A stretch of DNA of 20,732 nt from 73-13 sp035556395 (GTDB lineage: Bacteria; Actinomycetota; Actinomycetes; Actinomycetales; Microbacteriaceae), in assembly GCA_035556395.1 (NCBI GenBank), contig DATMFB010000247.1, positions 1 to 20,732 of the forward strand, read 5' to 3'. The notes below the pieces were generated by a model that saw only the letters and a list, made by a program, of their open reading frames with translations, ran no database searches and was not told the DNA's origin. Position numbers and translations under genes: made by a program. Positions 1 through 6,599 of the stretch are shown here, in pieces; position 1 is the first letter of the stretch; every line of letters starts with the position of its first letter.

Positions 1-471
1 CATCTGGGCAACGGCCTGTGCTTCAGCCTCGATGGCACCACGCTCTACGTCGCCGACAGCCTGACCGACCTCCTCTACGCCTACGACTATGACGAGCGCG
101 GCCTGTCGAACGAGCGGGTGCTCTACTCGACGGTCGATCAGGAGGGCTTCCCCGACGGGGCGACCGTCGACGCCGAGGACTGCGTCTGGCTCGCCGTGCT
201 CCACTCGTCGTCACTGGTGCGCATCGCGCCCGACGGGACGGTCGTGGATCGCGTCGAGATGCCGACCCCGAACATCACGAGCGTCGCGTTCGGGGGCCCC
301 GATCTCGACGTCCTCTATCTGACGTCGGCCGATCTCTCCGGCTTCGCGGAGCCGCCGCCGAACGCGCCGGTGCATGCCGACGTCGAGCGGGGCCTCCTCT
401 ACCGCGTGACGGGCCTCGGCGTCCGCGGCGTCGCCGAGACCCGCGTGGCGGCGTGGCCGCAGGCTGGATAA
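1..471 (+). CDS. SMP-30/gluconolactonase-family protein, C-terminal part
   Basis: This is the 3' part of a gene open from the first base, with 156 codons visible and a TAA stop. SMP-30/gluconolactonase/LRE proteins are six-bladed beta-propellers that use a divalent metal to hydrolyse lactones or related esters. The fragment shows propeller-blade motifs: NGLCFSLDGTTLYVADS near residues 4-20 and FPDGATVDAEDCVWLA near 50-65. Asn4 and Asp52 of the fragment fall where the family places two of its metal ligands; the N-terminal Glu ligand would lie before the window. The gene ends 31 nt before the GntR start and is likely co-transcribed with it. In a phenol-degradation locus it could open a lactone intermediate, but that is inference. 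The family call is firm; the substrate is unknown. Confidence 0.85.
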   Translation, partial: HLGNGLCFSLDGTTLYVADSLTDLLYAYDYDERGLSNERVLYSTVDQEGFPDGATVDAEDCVWLAVLHSSSLVRIAPDGTVVDRVEMPTPNITSVAFGGPDLDVLYLTSADLSGFAEPPPNAPVHADVERGLLYRVTGLGVRGVAETRVAAWPQAG

Positions 472-502
472 GCTCGATGCCTCAGTGCAGGAGGGACAAG
501 GC

Positions 503-1204
503 GTGAGCGATCTTCTCGGGGGGCGTCAGGTCCAGCGGCACGCTCCTATCCGCGAGCAGGTCGCCTCGATCCTGCGGGACGCGATCATCGAGATGCGGCT
601 CGAGCCGGGGAAGCTGCTCATCGAGCGCGAGCTCTGCGAGATGACGCAGGCGAGCCGGCCCTCGGTGCGCGAGGCGCTCCGCCAGCTCGAGGCGGAGGGG
701 CTCGTCGAGTCGCTGAGCGGTCGGGGCACGATCGTCGCCGTCACGAGTCCCGAGCTCGCGACCTCGGTGAGCGAGGTCCGCGTCGAGCTCGAGCGACTCG
801 CGGTCGAGCTCTTCATCAAGCATGCCGCGCCGGCCGACGTCGAGCGGTTCCGCGATGCCGTCGACGACGTCCGGGCCGCGGCGGATCGGGGAGAGGGGGC
901 CTCGGTCGCGGCGATGCGCGCCATGAACCGGGTCTACGACGTGCTCCTCGAGGGCGCGAAGAACCCCATCCTGATGCAGATGGTCAACCTCCTGCAGCGC
1001 CGGGTGACCCAGCTGCGCGCGCTTGCGCTCGAGCAGCCGGGGCGCACGGCGCAGAACGTCATCGAGCTCGAGGCGATCCTGGAGTCCTTCGAGCAGGGTG
1101 ACGTCAAGAGCGCGCGGTCGGCGGCCGCATTCCATGTCCAGCAGGAGGCGCGCACCGCCCTGCGCGCGCTCGAACGGGCGGAAGCGGCCGCAGCGGGGGC
1201 CTGA
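503..1204 (+). CDS. GntR-family transcriptional regulator, FadR/FCD subfamily (copy 1)
   Basis: A ligand-responsive DNA-binding regulator of 233 aa. A GntR winged helix-turn-helix spans about residues 12-80, with recognition segment QASRPSVREALRQLE at 49-63, followed by an all-helical FCD effector domain. I chose GTG 503 because AGGAGGG at 489-495 sits 7 nt upstream; the in-frame GTG at 485 has no such site. In metal-binding FCD domains, His residues follow an Asp/Asn (D-x3-H) and a Glu (EH). Here those positions read N-R-V-Y and I-E-L-E, and only the late FHVQQEA histidine remains, so metal-dependent ligand binding looks lost. Forty-seven of 61 residues across the DNA-binding domain match the second regulator at 18967. 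It lies just upstream of two palindromes that it probably binds, controlling the monooxygenase operon. Confidence 0.92.
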   Translation: MSDLLGGRQVQRHAPIREQVASILRDAIIEMRLEPGKLLIERELCEMTQASRPSVREALRQLEAEGLVESLSGRGTIVAVTSPELATSVSEVRVELERLAVELFIKHAAPADVERFRDAVDDVRAAADRGEGASVAAMRAMNRVYDVLLEGAKNPILMQMVNLLQRRVTQLRALALEQPGRTAQNVIELEAILESFEQGDVKSARSAAAFHVQQEARTALRALERAEAAAAGA

Positions 1205-1222
1205 ATTCGGCCCCGTGGAGAC

Positions 1223-1237
1223 ACTTGTCAGGCAAGT
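1223..1237. promoter_or_regulatory. Probable GntR/FCD operator 1 upstream of monooxygenase operon
   Basis: ACTTGTCAGGCAAGT is an inverted repeat with arms ACTTG and CAAGT, centred on 1230. It matches the locus consensus ACTTGTCWGACAAGT at 14 of 15 positions. It lies just upstream of a candidate -35 box (TTGCCA, 1237-1242) and 23 bp centre-to-centre from operator 2, about two helical turns, which would suit two dimers bound on one face of the helix. Confidence 0.6.
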
Positions 1238-1266
1238 TGCCATGAAGCTGTCTGACAAGCTAGCGT
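1237..1266 (+). promoter_or_regulatory. Candidate promoter of the monooxygenase-hydrolase-SDR operon
   Basis: TTGCCA (1237-1242) matches the -35 consensus TTGACA at 5 of 6 positions. After an 18-nt spacer, TAGCGT (1261-1266) fits the loose actinobacterial TANNNT -10 pattern. Operator 2 lies between the two boxes and operator 1 abuts the -35 box, the classic layout for repression by blocking RNA polymerase. Transcription would start about 60 nt before the ATG at 1332. This is a pattern-based prediction. Confidence 0.45.
1246..1260. promoter_or_regulatory. Probable GntR/FCD operator 2 inside the candidate promoter
   Basis: AGCTGTCTGACAAGC holds the exact core TGTCTGACA (1249-1257), which is repeated at 14886 and 16210. 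The core fits the FadR-type pattern NGTNNNACN. Its position between the candidate -35 and -10 boxes predicts repression of the downstream operon, relieved by an unknown ligand. Confidence 0.65.
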
Positions 1267-1331
1267 GACATCGGCCAGGCGTCCTGGTCGCGACGCGTCG
1301 GCGGACGCCGGCACCTCGAAGAGGAGGATCC

Positions 1332-2525
1332 ATGGCGAATGACACCGTGATCGTTGCGGGCGCAGGCCCGGTCGGGGTCATGGCGGCGCTCGCGCTCGCC
1401 AAGCAGGGCCTCAAGGTGACCGTCGTCGAGGCGGCCGCCGAGCCGAACCTGTCGCCCCGCGCGGTCGTCTACCTCCATCCGCTGCTGCCGGACCTCAATC
1501 GCCTCGGGGTTCTCGACGACATGAAGGCGCGCGGCCACGTCGACCGCGAAGGCTTCAACATGCACATCGTCGCGCTCGGCGAAGTGCTCTCCGCACCATT
1601 CGAGGTCATCGACGACGACACCCCGACGCCGTACAACATCCACCTCGGCCAGGGCGAGTTCACGACGCTCGTCGTGGAGCACCTCGCCCGCCTCGGCGTC
1701 GAGGTGCGCTGGGGGGCGCGCGTCACGGGGGTCGAGCAGGACGCCGAGGGCGTGACGGTGACGGTCGAGACCGCCGATGGCGCCGAGCAGCTGCGCGCGG
1801 CCTGGCTCGTCGGTGCCGACGGCGGCCGCAGCGCCGTCCGCGAGCTCATCGGGGCCACGCTCGACGGCTTCACCTGGGACGAGCGCTTCGTCGCGACGAA
1901 CCTCCGCGCCGACCTGCGCAGCCGCGGCTTCCGCAGCTCGAACCTCTATGTGCACCCCACCCACGCCTGCGTCATCGCCGACATCGACGGCAAGGGGCTG
2001 TGGCGCTGCACGTTCCAGGAGTCCGACTCGCTGCCGGTGGAGGACATCGTCCCGCGGATCGAGGAGTTCTACCGCGGCCTCTGGGGCGCGGGCTTCGAGT
2101 TCGAGCTCGTCGACTACCAGCCGTACCGGATGCACCAGCGCCTCGCGAGCAAGCTGCGCGACGGCCGGGTCGTGCTCATCGGCGACGCCGCGCACCTCAC
2201 GAACCCGACCGGCGGCCTCGGGCTGACGACCGGTCTGTACGACGTGCTCGCCCTCGAGGAGGTCCTCCCGGCCGTCGCGCGCGGCGAGGTCGACGACGCC
2301 TACCTCGACCTCTGGGCCGCCGAGCGCTCCCGGGTCTTCAGCGAGGTCTCCTCGCCCATCGCATCGGGGCTCAAGCGGATCGTCTACGGGAACGTCGACC
2401 CCGAGGAGCTCCGCGCGGCGACCGAGTTCCAGCGCACGCACACCGCGACACGGGAGGGGCAGCGCGAGATGCTGCTCAGCCTCGACTCGGTGCGCAGCCC
2501 CTCGATCCTGGCGATGCAGCCGTGA
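1332..2525 (+). CDS. FAD-dependent aromatic-hydroxylase-type monooxygenase
   Basis: A group A flavoprotein monooxygenase of 397 aa, likely cytosolic. Family members use NAD(P)H and O2 to hydroxylate an activated aromatic ring. Three FAD/NAD(P)H fingerprints are visible in order: GAGPVG (residues 10-15, Rossmann ADP-binding), GADGGRS (161-167, the DG motif) and GDAAHLTNPTGGLGL (284-298, the GD motif contacting the FAD ribose). The length matches p-hydroxybenzoate-hydroxylase-sized enzymes and lacks the C-terminal thioredoxin-like extension of MhpA/phenol-hydroxylase types. The ATG is preceded by GAGGAGG at 1321-1327. The last codons overlap the serine hydrolase start in a GTGA junction, so the two are translationally coupled. 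Its role is probably ring hydroxylation of a phenolic intermediate; substrate and regiochemistry cannot be read from sequence. Confidence 0.9.
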   Translation: MANDTVIVAGAGPVGVMAALALAKQGLKVTVVEAAAEPNLSPRAVVYLHPLLPDLNRLGVLDDMKARGHVDREGFNMHIVALGEVLSAPFEVIDDDTPTPYNIHLGQGEFTTLVVEHLARLGVEVRWGARVTGVEQDAEGVTVTVETADGAEQLRAAWLVGADGGRSAVRELIGATLDGFTWDERFVATNLRADLRSRGFRSSNLYVHPTHACVIADIDGKGLWRCTFQESDSLPVEDIVPRIEEFYRGLWGAGFEFELVDYQPYRMHQRLASKLRDGRVVLIGDAAHLTNPTGGLGLTTGLYDVLALEEVLPAVARGEVDDAYLDLWAAERSRVFSEVSSPIASGLKRIVYGNVDPEELRAATEFQRTHTATREGQREMLLSLDSVRSPSILAMQP

Positions 2526-3676
2526 GCGCGCAGGACGCGTTCCGCACCGCGCGGCTCGAGCGCCTGCGCGAGGTGCTCGAGGCCGACGTCGCGGCGCGCA
2601 AGTACTGGGGCGCATCGATCCGCATCGCCCAGCACGGCGAGGAGCTCGCCCACTTCGTGGTCGGCCACGCGGACGAGGCGCAGCAGATCCCGCTTCGGGA
2701 CGACACCGTCTTCTCGATCTTCTCGGTGACCAAGGCGTTCGTGAACGTGCTCATCCTGCGGGCGATCGAGCTCGGCCGGATCGCCCTCACCACGAAGGTT
2801 TCGGACATCATCCCCGAGTTCTCCGGCCCGCCGCGCGAGCGCGCGACCATCTACCACTTCCTCACCCACACGAACGGACTGCCCGGCGTCTGGGAGACGA
2901 AGCCGGGGCTCGCCTTCGACGACCTCTCCGAGATGGTCGCCTCGGTCGTCCAGCTCGTGCACGGCGCGAGCGAGCCGGGCAGCCGCTGCGACTACTCGCC
3001 GATGGCCAACCACATCCTGCTCGGCGAGGTGCTGCGGCGCACCGACCCCGAGGGTCGCTCGATCAACGACATCTTCGAGCAGGATCTGCTCATCCCGCTC
3101 GGGATGGACGACACCCGGCTCGGCCTGCGCGCGCACATGCGACCGCGGCACGTCATGCCCGACTTCCGCGGGGTCGTGCCGGTCCAGCACCTGTCCAAGC
3201 AGAACGACGACCCGAACGGCATCTTCCTCGCCGAGCGCCACGAGGCGGTCTGGATGGGCGCCGCGTCCACGGCCCAGGACATGGGCCGACTCGCGGAGAT
3301 GCTCCGCCGGGGCGGCGAGCTCGACGGCGCGCGGATCCTCTCGCCGGCGATGGTCCGCCTCGCCCGCCGCAACCACACGGGCGACTTCCCGAACGAGCTG
3401 TACAAGGCGGCGGCGCTCCGCAACGGCTACGAGGTCCCGCCCGCGTACCTGGGCCTCGGCTTCAGCGTCCGCGGCACGCGGATCGTCAAGCACCAGTTCG
3501 GCACCCTGACGAGCCCCGAGACCTTCGGCAACTACGGCGCCGGGTCGACGGAGTTCTGGATCGACCCGGAGCTCGATGCGACCTTCGTCGGCCTGACCAC
3601 CGGTCTGCTCCCGCAGGGACCGAACATCGACCGCTTCCAGCGACTGTCCGACATCGTCGTGAGCGCGCTCTCGTGA
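2522..3676 (+). CDS. Serine hydrolase of the beta-lactamase/esterase (EstB-like) family
   Basis: A 384-aa penicillin-binding-protein-fold serine hydrolase. The nucleophile motif S-x-x-K is seen as SVTK (Ser68, Lys71) in FSIFSVTKAFVN, and the Tyr motif as YSP at 158-160 followed by ANHILLGEVL. Such proteins act as esterases, lactonases or amidases at least as often as beta-lactamases. I see no signal peptide or lipobox, so it should be cytosolic, which argues against a cell-wall role. I chose GTG 2522 because it overlaps the preceding stop (GTGA), as at several other junctions here. An upstream extension of the same frame runs inside the monooxygenase gene and is a shadow. It may hydrolyse an ester or lactone made by neighbouring enzymes, but the substrate is unknown. 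Confidence 0.88.
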   Translation: MSAQDAFRTARLERLREVLEADVAARKYWGASIRIAQHGEELAHFVVGHADEAQQIPLRDDTVFSIFSVTKAFVNVLILRAIELGRIALTTKVSDIIPEFSGPPRERATIYHFLTHTNGLPGVWETKPGLAFDDLSEMVASVVQLVHGASEPGSRCDYSPMANHILLGEVLRRTDPEGRSINDIFEQDLLIPLGMDDTRLGLRAHMRPRHVMPDFRGVVPVQHLSKQNDDPNGIFLAERHEAVWMGAASTAQDMGRLAEMLRRGGELDGARILSPAMVRLARRNHTGDFPNELYKAAALRNGYEVPPAYLGLGFSVRGTRIVKHQFGTLTSPETFGNYGAGSTEFWIDPELDATFVGLTTGLLPQGPNIDRFQRLSDIVVSALS

Positions 3677-3711
3677 ACGTCAGCTACGACTTCTCCGCCC
3701 TCGACCTCTGA
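3673..3711 (+). pseudogene. 12-codon remnant resembling the two ends of an SDR gene
   Basis: GTG at 3673 overlaps the hydrolase stop in a GTGA junction, like real gene starts in this window. It encodes V-N-V-S-Y-D-F-S-A-L-D-L and then TGA at 3709-3711. The beginning resembles the start of the next gene (M-T-D-I-S-Y-D-F-T, sharing TACGACTTC). The last 15 nt, GCCCTCGACCTCTGA, match the last 15 nt of that gene, GACCTCGAGCTCTGA, at 13 positions. The simplest explanation is an SDR copy reduced to its ends by internal deletion. It could also be a short coupling minigene or coincidence. Confidence 0.4.
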
Positions 3712-3724
3712 GCAAAGGCATCCC

Positions 3725-4519
3725 ATGACGGACATCTCCTACGACTTCACCGGCCGCACGGCCCTCGTGACGGGCTCCGGGTCAGGCATCGGCCGGGCGA
3801 CGGCGCTCGCGTTCGGCGCCGTGGGCGCGAACGTCGCGGTCGCCGACATCTCCGAGGCCGCGGGCGCCGAGACGGTCGAGCTGATCCGCGCCGCCGGCGG
3901 CACGGCCGAGTTCTTCCGCACCGACGTCGCCGACTTCGCCTCGGTCGAGGCCTCGGTCGCGGCGGTCGTCGAGCGCTTCGGCGGCCTCGACATCGCGCAC
4001 AACAACGCGGGCGTCGAGGGCGAGCACGTGCCGCTCGGACAGATCCGCACCGACGACTGGAAGCGCGTCATCGACATCGACCTCAACGCGGTCTACTTCT
4101 GCATCAAGGCCGAGGTCGCCGTCATGGCGCCGCGCGGCGGGGGCTCGATCATCAACACGTCGAGCGTCTCGGGGCTCGTCGCCGGCTACAACCTCGGCGC
4201 CTACACGGCGGCGAAGCACGGCGTCGTCGGTCTGACGAAGGCGGCGGCGATCGACCACGCGAAGGACGGCATCCGGGTGAACGCGGTGTGCCCAGGGCTG
4301 ATCGATACGCCGTTCATCCACGAGCTCCCGCAGATCGCGCTCGATCGGATCCTGCTCGGCACGCCGATGAGCCGCCTCGGCCAGCCCGACGAGATCGCGA
4401 AGGGCGTGCTCTGGCTCGCCTCGAGCGGCTCGAGCTATGTGACCGGGACGGCGCTCTCAATCGACGGCGGCACGGTCGCCCTCTCCGCCGGCACGAACTT
4501 CAACGACCTCGAGCTCTGA
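3725..4519 (+). CDS. SDR-family NAD-dependent dehydrogenase (SDR-1)
   Basis: A classical short-chain dehydrogenase/reductase of 264 aa that interconverts an alcohol and a ketone with NAD(H). The Rossmann motif TGSGSGIG is at about residues 16-23. The Asp in VAVADIS after the second strand predicts NAD over NADP. NNAG follows, then the catalytic set: Asn in DLNAVYF, Ser in NTSSVSG, and Tyr/Lys in YTAAK. The C-terminus ends in FNDLEL. AAAGG at 3714-3718 serves as the ribosome site for ATG 3725. It is the last gene of the monooxygenase operon and converges on the minus-strand SDR pair with only 6 nt between stops. Substrate is unknown; benzylic alcohol oxidation would fit the neighbourhood. Confidence 0.93.
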   Translation: MTDISYDFTGRTALVTGSGSGIGRATALAFGAVGANVAVADISEAAGAETVELIRAAGGTAEFFRTDVADFASVEASVAAVVERFGGLDIAHNNAGVEGEHVPLGQIRTDDWKRVIDIDLNAVYFCIKAEVAVMAPRGGGSIINTSSVSGLVAGYNLGAYTAAKHGVVGLTKAAAIDHAKDGIRVNAVCPGLIDTPFIHELPQIALDRILLGTPMSRLGQPDEIAKGVLWLASSGSSYVTGTALSIDGGTVALSAGTNFNDLEL

Positions 4520-4525
4520 CGCCGG

Positions 4526-5383
4526 TCACATCACCATGCCGCCGTTGATGTGCACGGTCTGGCCGGTCATGAACTGGGCCTCGTCGCTGCACAGGTAGAC
4601 GATGCTCGCCGCCATCTCGCTCGCGGGGATCGCGCGCGGGATCGGCTGGAGCGCGAGCAGCGAGTCGAGCAGCGCCTCATCGGTCGGCAGCATCGCGGTG
4701 CGCGTCGCGGCGGGCGCGACCGAGTTGACCCGGATGTTCTCCCCTGCGACGAGCGCGGCGATCGCTCGGGTCATCCCCGTGACGCCCGCCTTCGACGCGG
4801 GGTAGGCGGCCGGCAGCGGATACGGGGCGAACGCCCCGACCGAGGAGATCGTGACGATCGCACCGCCCGCGCCGGTGGCCTGGATGAGCGGCATGGCGGC
4901 GCGGATGCAGTAGAACGTCCCGGTCAGGTTGACGCCGATCACGAAGTTCCACGACTCGTCGTCGATCGTCGACAGGTGGGCGGGGCTGTGCCCGCCCTCG
5001 GCGTTCATCCGCGAGGGGGAGTCCGCGACGCCCGCCGCGGTGACGAGCGAGTGCAGACCGCCGCGCTCGGCCCGGATCCGCTCGAACGCGGCGTTGACCG
5101 AGGCGCTGTCCGCCACGTCGACCGCGATGCTCGTGACGCCTTCGACGCCGCCCCACATCCGGTCCAGCTTCTCCTGGGAGAGGTCGAGCGCGTAGACGAT
5201 CGCGCCTTCCGCGAGGAAGCGCTGCACGACCGCCTCGCCCATGCCGGAGGCGGCGCCGGTGACCGCGGCGACGCGACCCTCGAATCGGTGCATGCCCCAC
5301 GTCTCGACGAGGACGTCACCGACCTGGACGGGGTAGTGGATGGGCTGAATGTCGTGGACGTGCTTGTCGTTCATCGGTTCCAT
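4526..5383 (-). CDS. SDR-family dehydrogenase with N-terminal extension (SDR-2)
   Basis: A 285-aa SDR whose core starts near residue 35. TGAASGMG binds the nucleotide and YALDLS carries the Asp that favours NAD. The usual NNAG reads T-A-A-G, an atypical loss of Asn. The catalytic Asn is in NLTGTFY, the Ser in TISSVGA, and Tyr/Lys in YPASK. About 30 residues precede the core and contain VETWGMHRFEG, a segment shared with SDR-3. The start is uncertain: ATG at 5383 (M-E-P-M) gives the stated length, while ATG at 5374 would remove three residues; neither has a strong ribosome site. It begins 16 nt after the SDR-3 stop, so the two form an operon and are probably old tandem duplicates. It may handle the opposite stereoisomer of the SDR-3 substrate, but that is inference. 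Confidence 0.9.
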   Translation of the reverse strand: MEPMNDKHVHDIQPIHYPVQVGDVLVETWGMHRFEGRVAAVTGAASGMGEAVVQRFLAEGAIVYALDLSQEKLDRMWGGVEGVTSIAVDVADSASVNAAFERIRAERGGLHSLVTAAGVADSPSRMNAEGGHSPAHLSTIDDESWNFVIGVNLTGTFYCIRAAMPLIQATGAGGAIVTISSVGAFAPYPLPAAYPASKAGVTGMTRAIAALVAGENIRVNSVAPAATRTAMLPTDEALLDSLLALQPIPRAIPASEMAASIVYLCSDEAQFMTGQTVHINGGMVM

Positions 5384-5399
5384 TTCTGTCGTCGCTTCG

Positions 5400-6230
5400 T
5401 CACATCACCATGCCGCCGCTGACGCTGACGGTCTGGCCGGTTATGAACTGCGCCTCGTCGGAGCACAGGTAGACGATGTTCGCGGCCATCTCGCTCGGCG
5501 GGACGAGCCGGTCGATCGGCTGCTTCGCGGTGAGCGTCGCGAGGTACTCCTTGTCCTCCGGCATCATCGCGCCGTCCGTCGCGGCGGGCGCGATCGCGTT
5601 CACGCGGATGTTCTCCTTGCCGAGGAGCGCGGCGAACGCATGGGTCATGCCGATGATCCCCGCCTTGGACGAGGGGTACGGCACCGCCAGCGGCGACGGG
5701 TGCAGCGCCGCGACGCTCGAGAGATTGACGATCGCGCCACCCTCGAGTCCGACCGCGCGAATGAGGGGCACCCCGGCCCGGATGCAGTTGAACGTGCCCG
5801 TGAGGTTGACCCGGAGGACGAACTCCCACGTCTCGTCGTCGATCGTGGCGGGCTCGGGGTCGCCGGGGAAGTCCTTGGCGCGCTTCGGGTGGTCGGGGAT
5901 GCCGGCGTTGCAGACGAGCACGTGGAGCTTGCCGTGCTCGGCGCGGATGCGCTCGAAGGCGGCGTCGACCGCGGCGCTATCGCCGACATCGGTGGCGATC
6001 GTCACGGCGCGATCGACGCCGTTCCAAGTCTCCTCGAGCAGCTCGGCGCGCAGGTCGAGGCAGTAGACGGTCGCGCCCTCCGCGATGAGGCGCTCGGCGA
6101 CGGCCCGGCCGATGCCGCGCGCGGCCCCCGTGACCGCGGCGATGCGGCCTTCGAAGCGGCGGGCACCCCACGTCTCGACCGGGGTCTGGCCGACCATCAC
6201 GATCGTGTGCTGGGATGAGGTGTCGGACAT
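5400..6230 (-). CDS. SDR-family dehydrogenase with N-terminal extension (SDR-3)
   Basis: A 276-aa SDR paralogous to SDR-2. TGAARGIG is near residues 35-42, YCLDLR has the NAD-favouring Asp, and the canonical CNAG is present. The catalytic residues are Asn in NLTGTFN, Ser in NLSSVAA, and Tyr/Lys in YPSSK. It ends in GGMVM, as SDR-2 does. The N-terminal extension holds VETWGARRFEG. ATG 6230 is supported by AAAGGA about 8 nt upstream on the minus strand; the same frame stays open far beyond it, antisense to hyuA, but that is a GC-driven shadow. It is the first gene of a divergent operon facing the zinc-ribbon/hyuA unit across a 129-bp region that contains operator-like sequence, so both directions may be co-regulated. 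Confidence 0.92.
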   Translation of the reverse strand: MSDTSSQHTIVMVGQTPVETWGARRFEGRIAAVTGAARGIGRAVAERLIAEGATVYCLDLRAELLEETWNGVDRAVTIATDVGDSAAVDAAFERIRAEHGKLHVLVCNAGIPDHPKRAKDFPGDPEPATIDDETWEFVLRVNLTGTFNCIRAGVPLIRAVGLEGGAIVNLSSVAALHPSPLAVPYPSSKAGIIGMTHAFAALLGKENIRVNAIAPAATDGAMMPEDKEYLATLTAKQPIDRLVPPSEMAANIVYLCSDEAQFITGQTVSVSGGMVM

Positions 6231-6248
6231 CGTCGTCCTTTCGGCTCC

Positions 6249-6266
6249 GGCCGCGTCGTCGCGGCC
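6249..6266 (-). other. Hairpin in the SDR-3 mRNA leader
   Basis: GGCCGCG-TCGT-CGCGGCC is a perfect 7-bp stem with a 4-nt loop, 18 nt upstream of the SDR-3 start on the minus strand and just before its ribosome site. It could stabilise the leader or affect translation. No function is demonstrated, and such stems are common in GC-rich DNA. Confidence 0.35.
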
Positions 6267-6280
6267 CTCCAAGTTTGGCA

Positions 6281-6303
6281 GTGTCTGTCTGATTGTCGTA
6301 CAT
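6281..6303. promoter_or_regulatory. Operator-like sequence in the divergent SDR-3 / zinc-ribbon region
   Basis: TTGTCGTACAT (6293-6303) fits the FadR-type pattern TNGTNNNACNA at 10 of 11 positions. Next to it, TGTCTGATT (6286-6294) matches the locus core TGTCTGACA at 7 of 9. The stretch is the least GC-rich part of the region and lies between two divergent genes. It is a weaker match than the sites at 1246, 14883 and 16207, so I hold it as a candidate. Confidence 0.4.
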
Positions 6304-6359
6304 TCGGGACGCCCCGTGTATCCGGGACCCGGCCTGTCAAGGATGACGCAGAAGGAGTG

Positions 6360-6587
6360 ATGGTGCAGACCTTCCCCCGCCCGAGCGCGGAGCGCCTGTA
6401 CGTCGAGCGGCGCCCGGTCGCCGCGACCTGCCCAGAATGCGGAGGGTCCGACATCAAGGCCTATCCCGTCCTGTCCGAAGGCGGCTGGTGGCATGCGGAG
6501 AAGTGCCAGGACTGCCTCGCCTCCCTCTCGCGCGTGCCCGCCCCCGCGCTCGGCTCCTACGTCCCGCTCGGCACGACGGTCAGGTAG
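6360..6587 (+). CDS. Small zinc-ribbon protein, likely accessory subunit of the HyuA/HyuB enzyme
   Basis: A 75-aa protein with two CxxC pairs (Cys24/Cys27 in CPECGG and Cys49/Cys52 in CQDC) separated by 21 residues, a typical four-cysteine zinc ribbon. There is no signal peptide. Its stop is 12 nt before hyuA. Acetone carboxylase has a small zinc-binding third subunit beside HyuA-like and HyuB-like subunits, so a small Zn protein here suggests a three-part complex, although this one is shorter. The start is ambiguous. AAGGAG at 6352-6357 is only 2 nt from ATG 6360 but 5 nt from GTG 6363, so the true start may be GTG 6363, two codons... or rather one codon downstream. Function is inferred from context; the zinc ribbon itself is clear. 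Confidence 0.8.
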   Translation: MVQTFPRPSAERLYVERRPVAATCPECGGSDIKAYPVLSEGGWWHAEKCQDCLASLSRVPAPALGSYVPLGTTVR

Positions 6588-6599
6588 AGGGGGACGCGC

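Noticed and set aside
1260..2615. A 451-codon minus-strand open frame opposite the monooxygenase
   Set aside because: Shadow of the FAD monooxygenase; no motif or ribosome site supports it.
3644..3654. CTGTCCGACAT, a TGTCNGACA palindrome upstream of SDR-1
   Set aside because: It lies within the hydrolase coding frame (Leu-Ser-Asp-Ile) and similar GC-centred matches occur by chance in this codon usage; not counted as an operator.
2522..3676. Serine hydrolase read as a beta-lactamase resistance gene
   Set aside because: There is no export signal and the catabolic context and SVTK/YSP motifs fit esterase-type family members equally well or better.
6221..6229. TGTCGGACA palindrome overlapping the SDR-3 start codon
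   Set aside because: It fits the half-sites but encodes the first residues of SDR-3 (M-S-D-T) and has a G centre unlike the intergenic sites; possible but not supported enough.
6343..6360. Five-codon frame M-T-Q-K-E-stop just before the zinc-ribbon gene, possible leader peptide
   Set aside because: It contains the AAGGAG ribosome site of the next gene and has none of its own, so it is most simply a by-product of that site.
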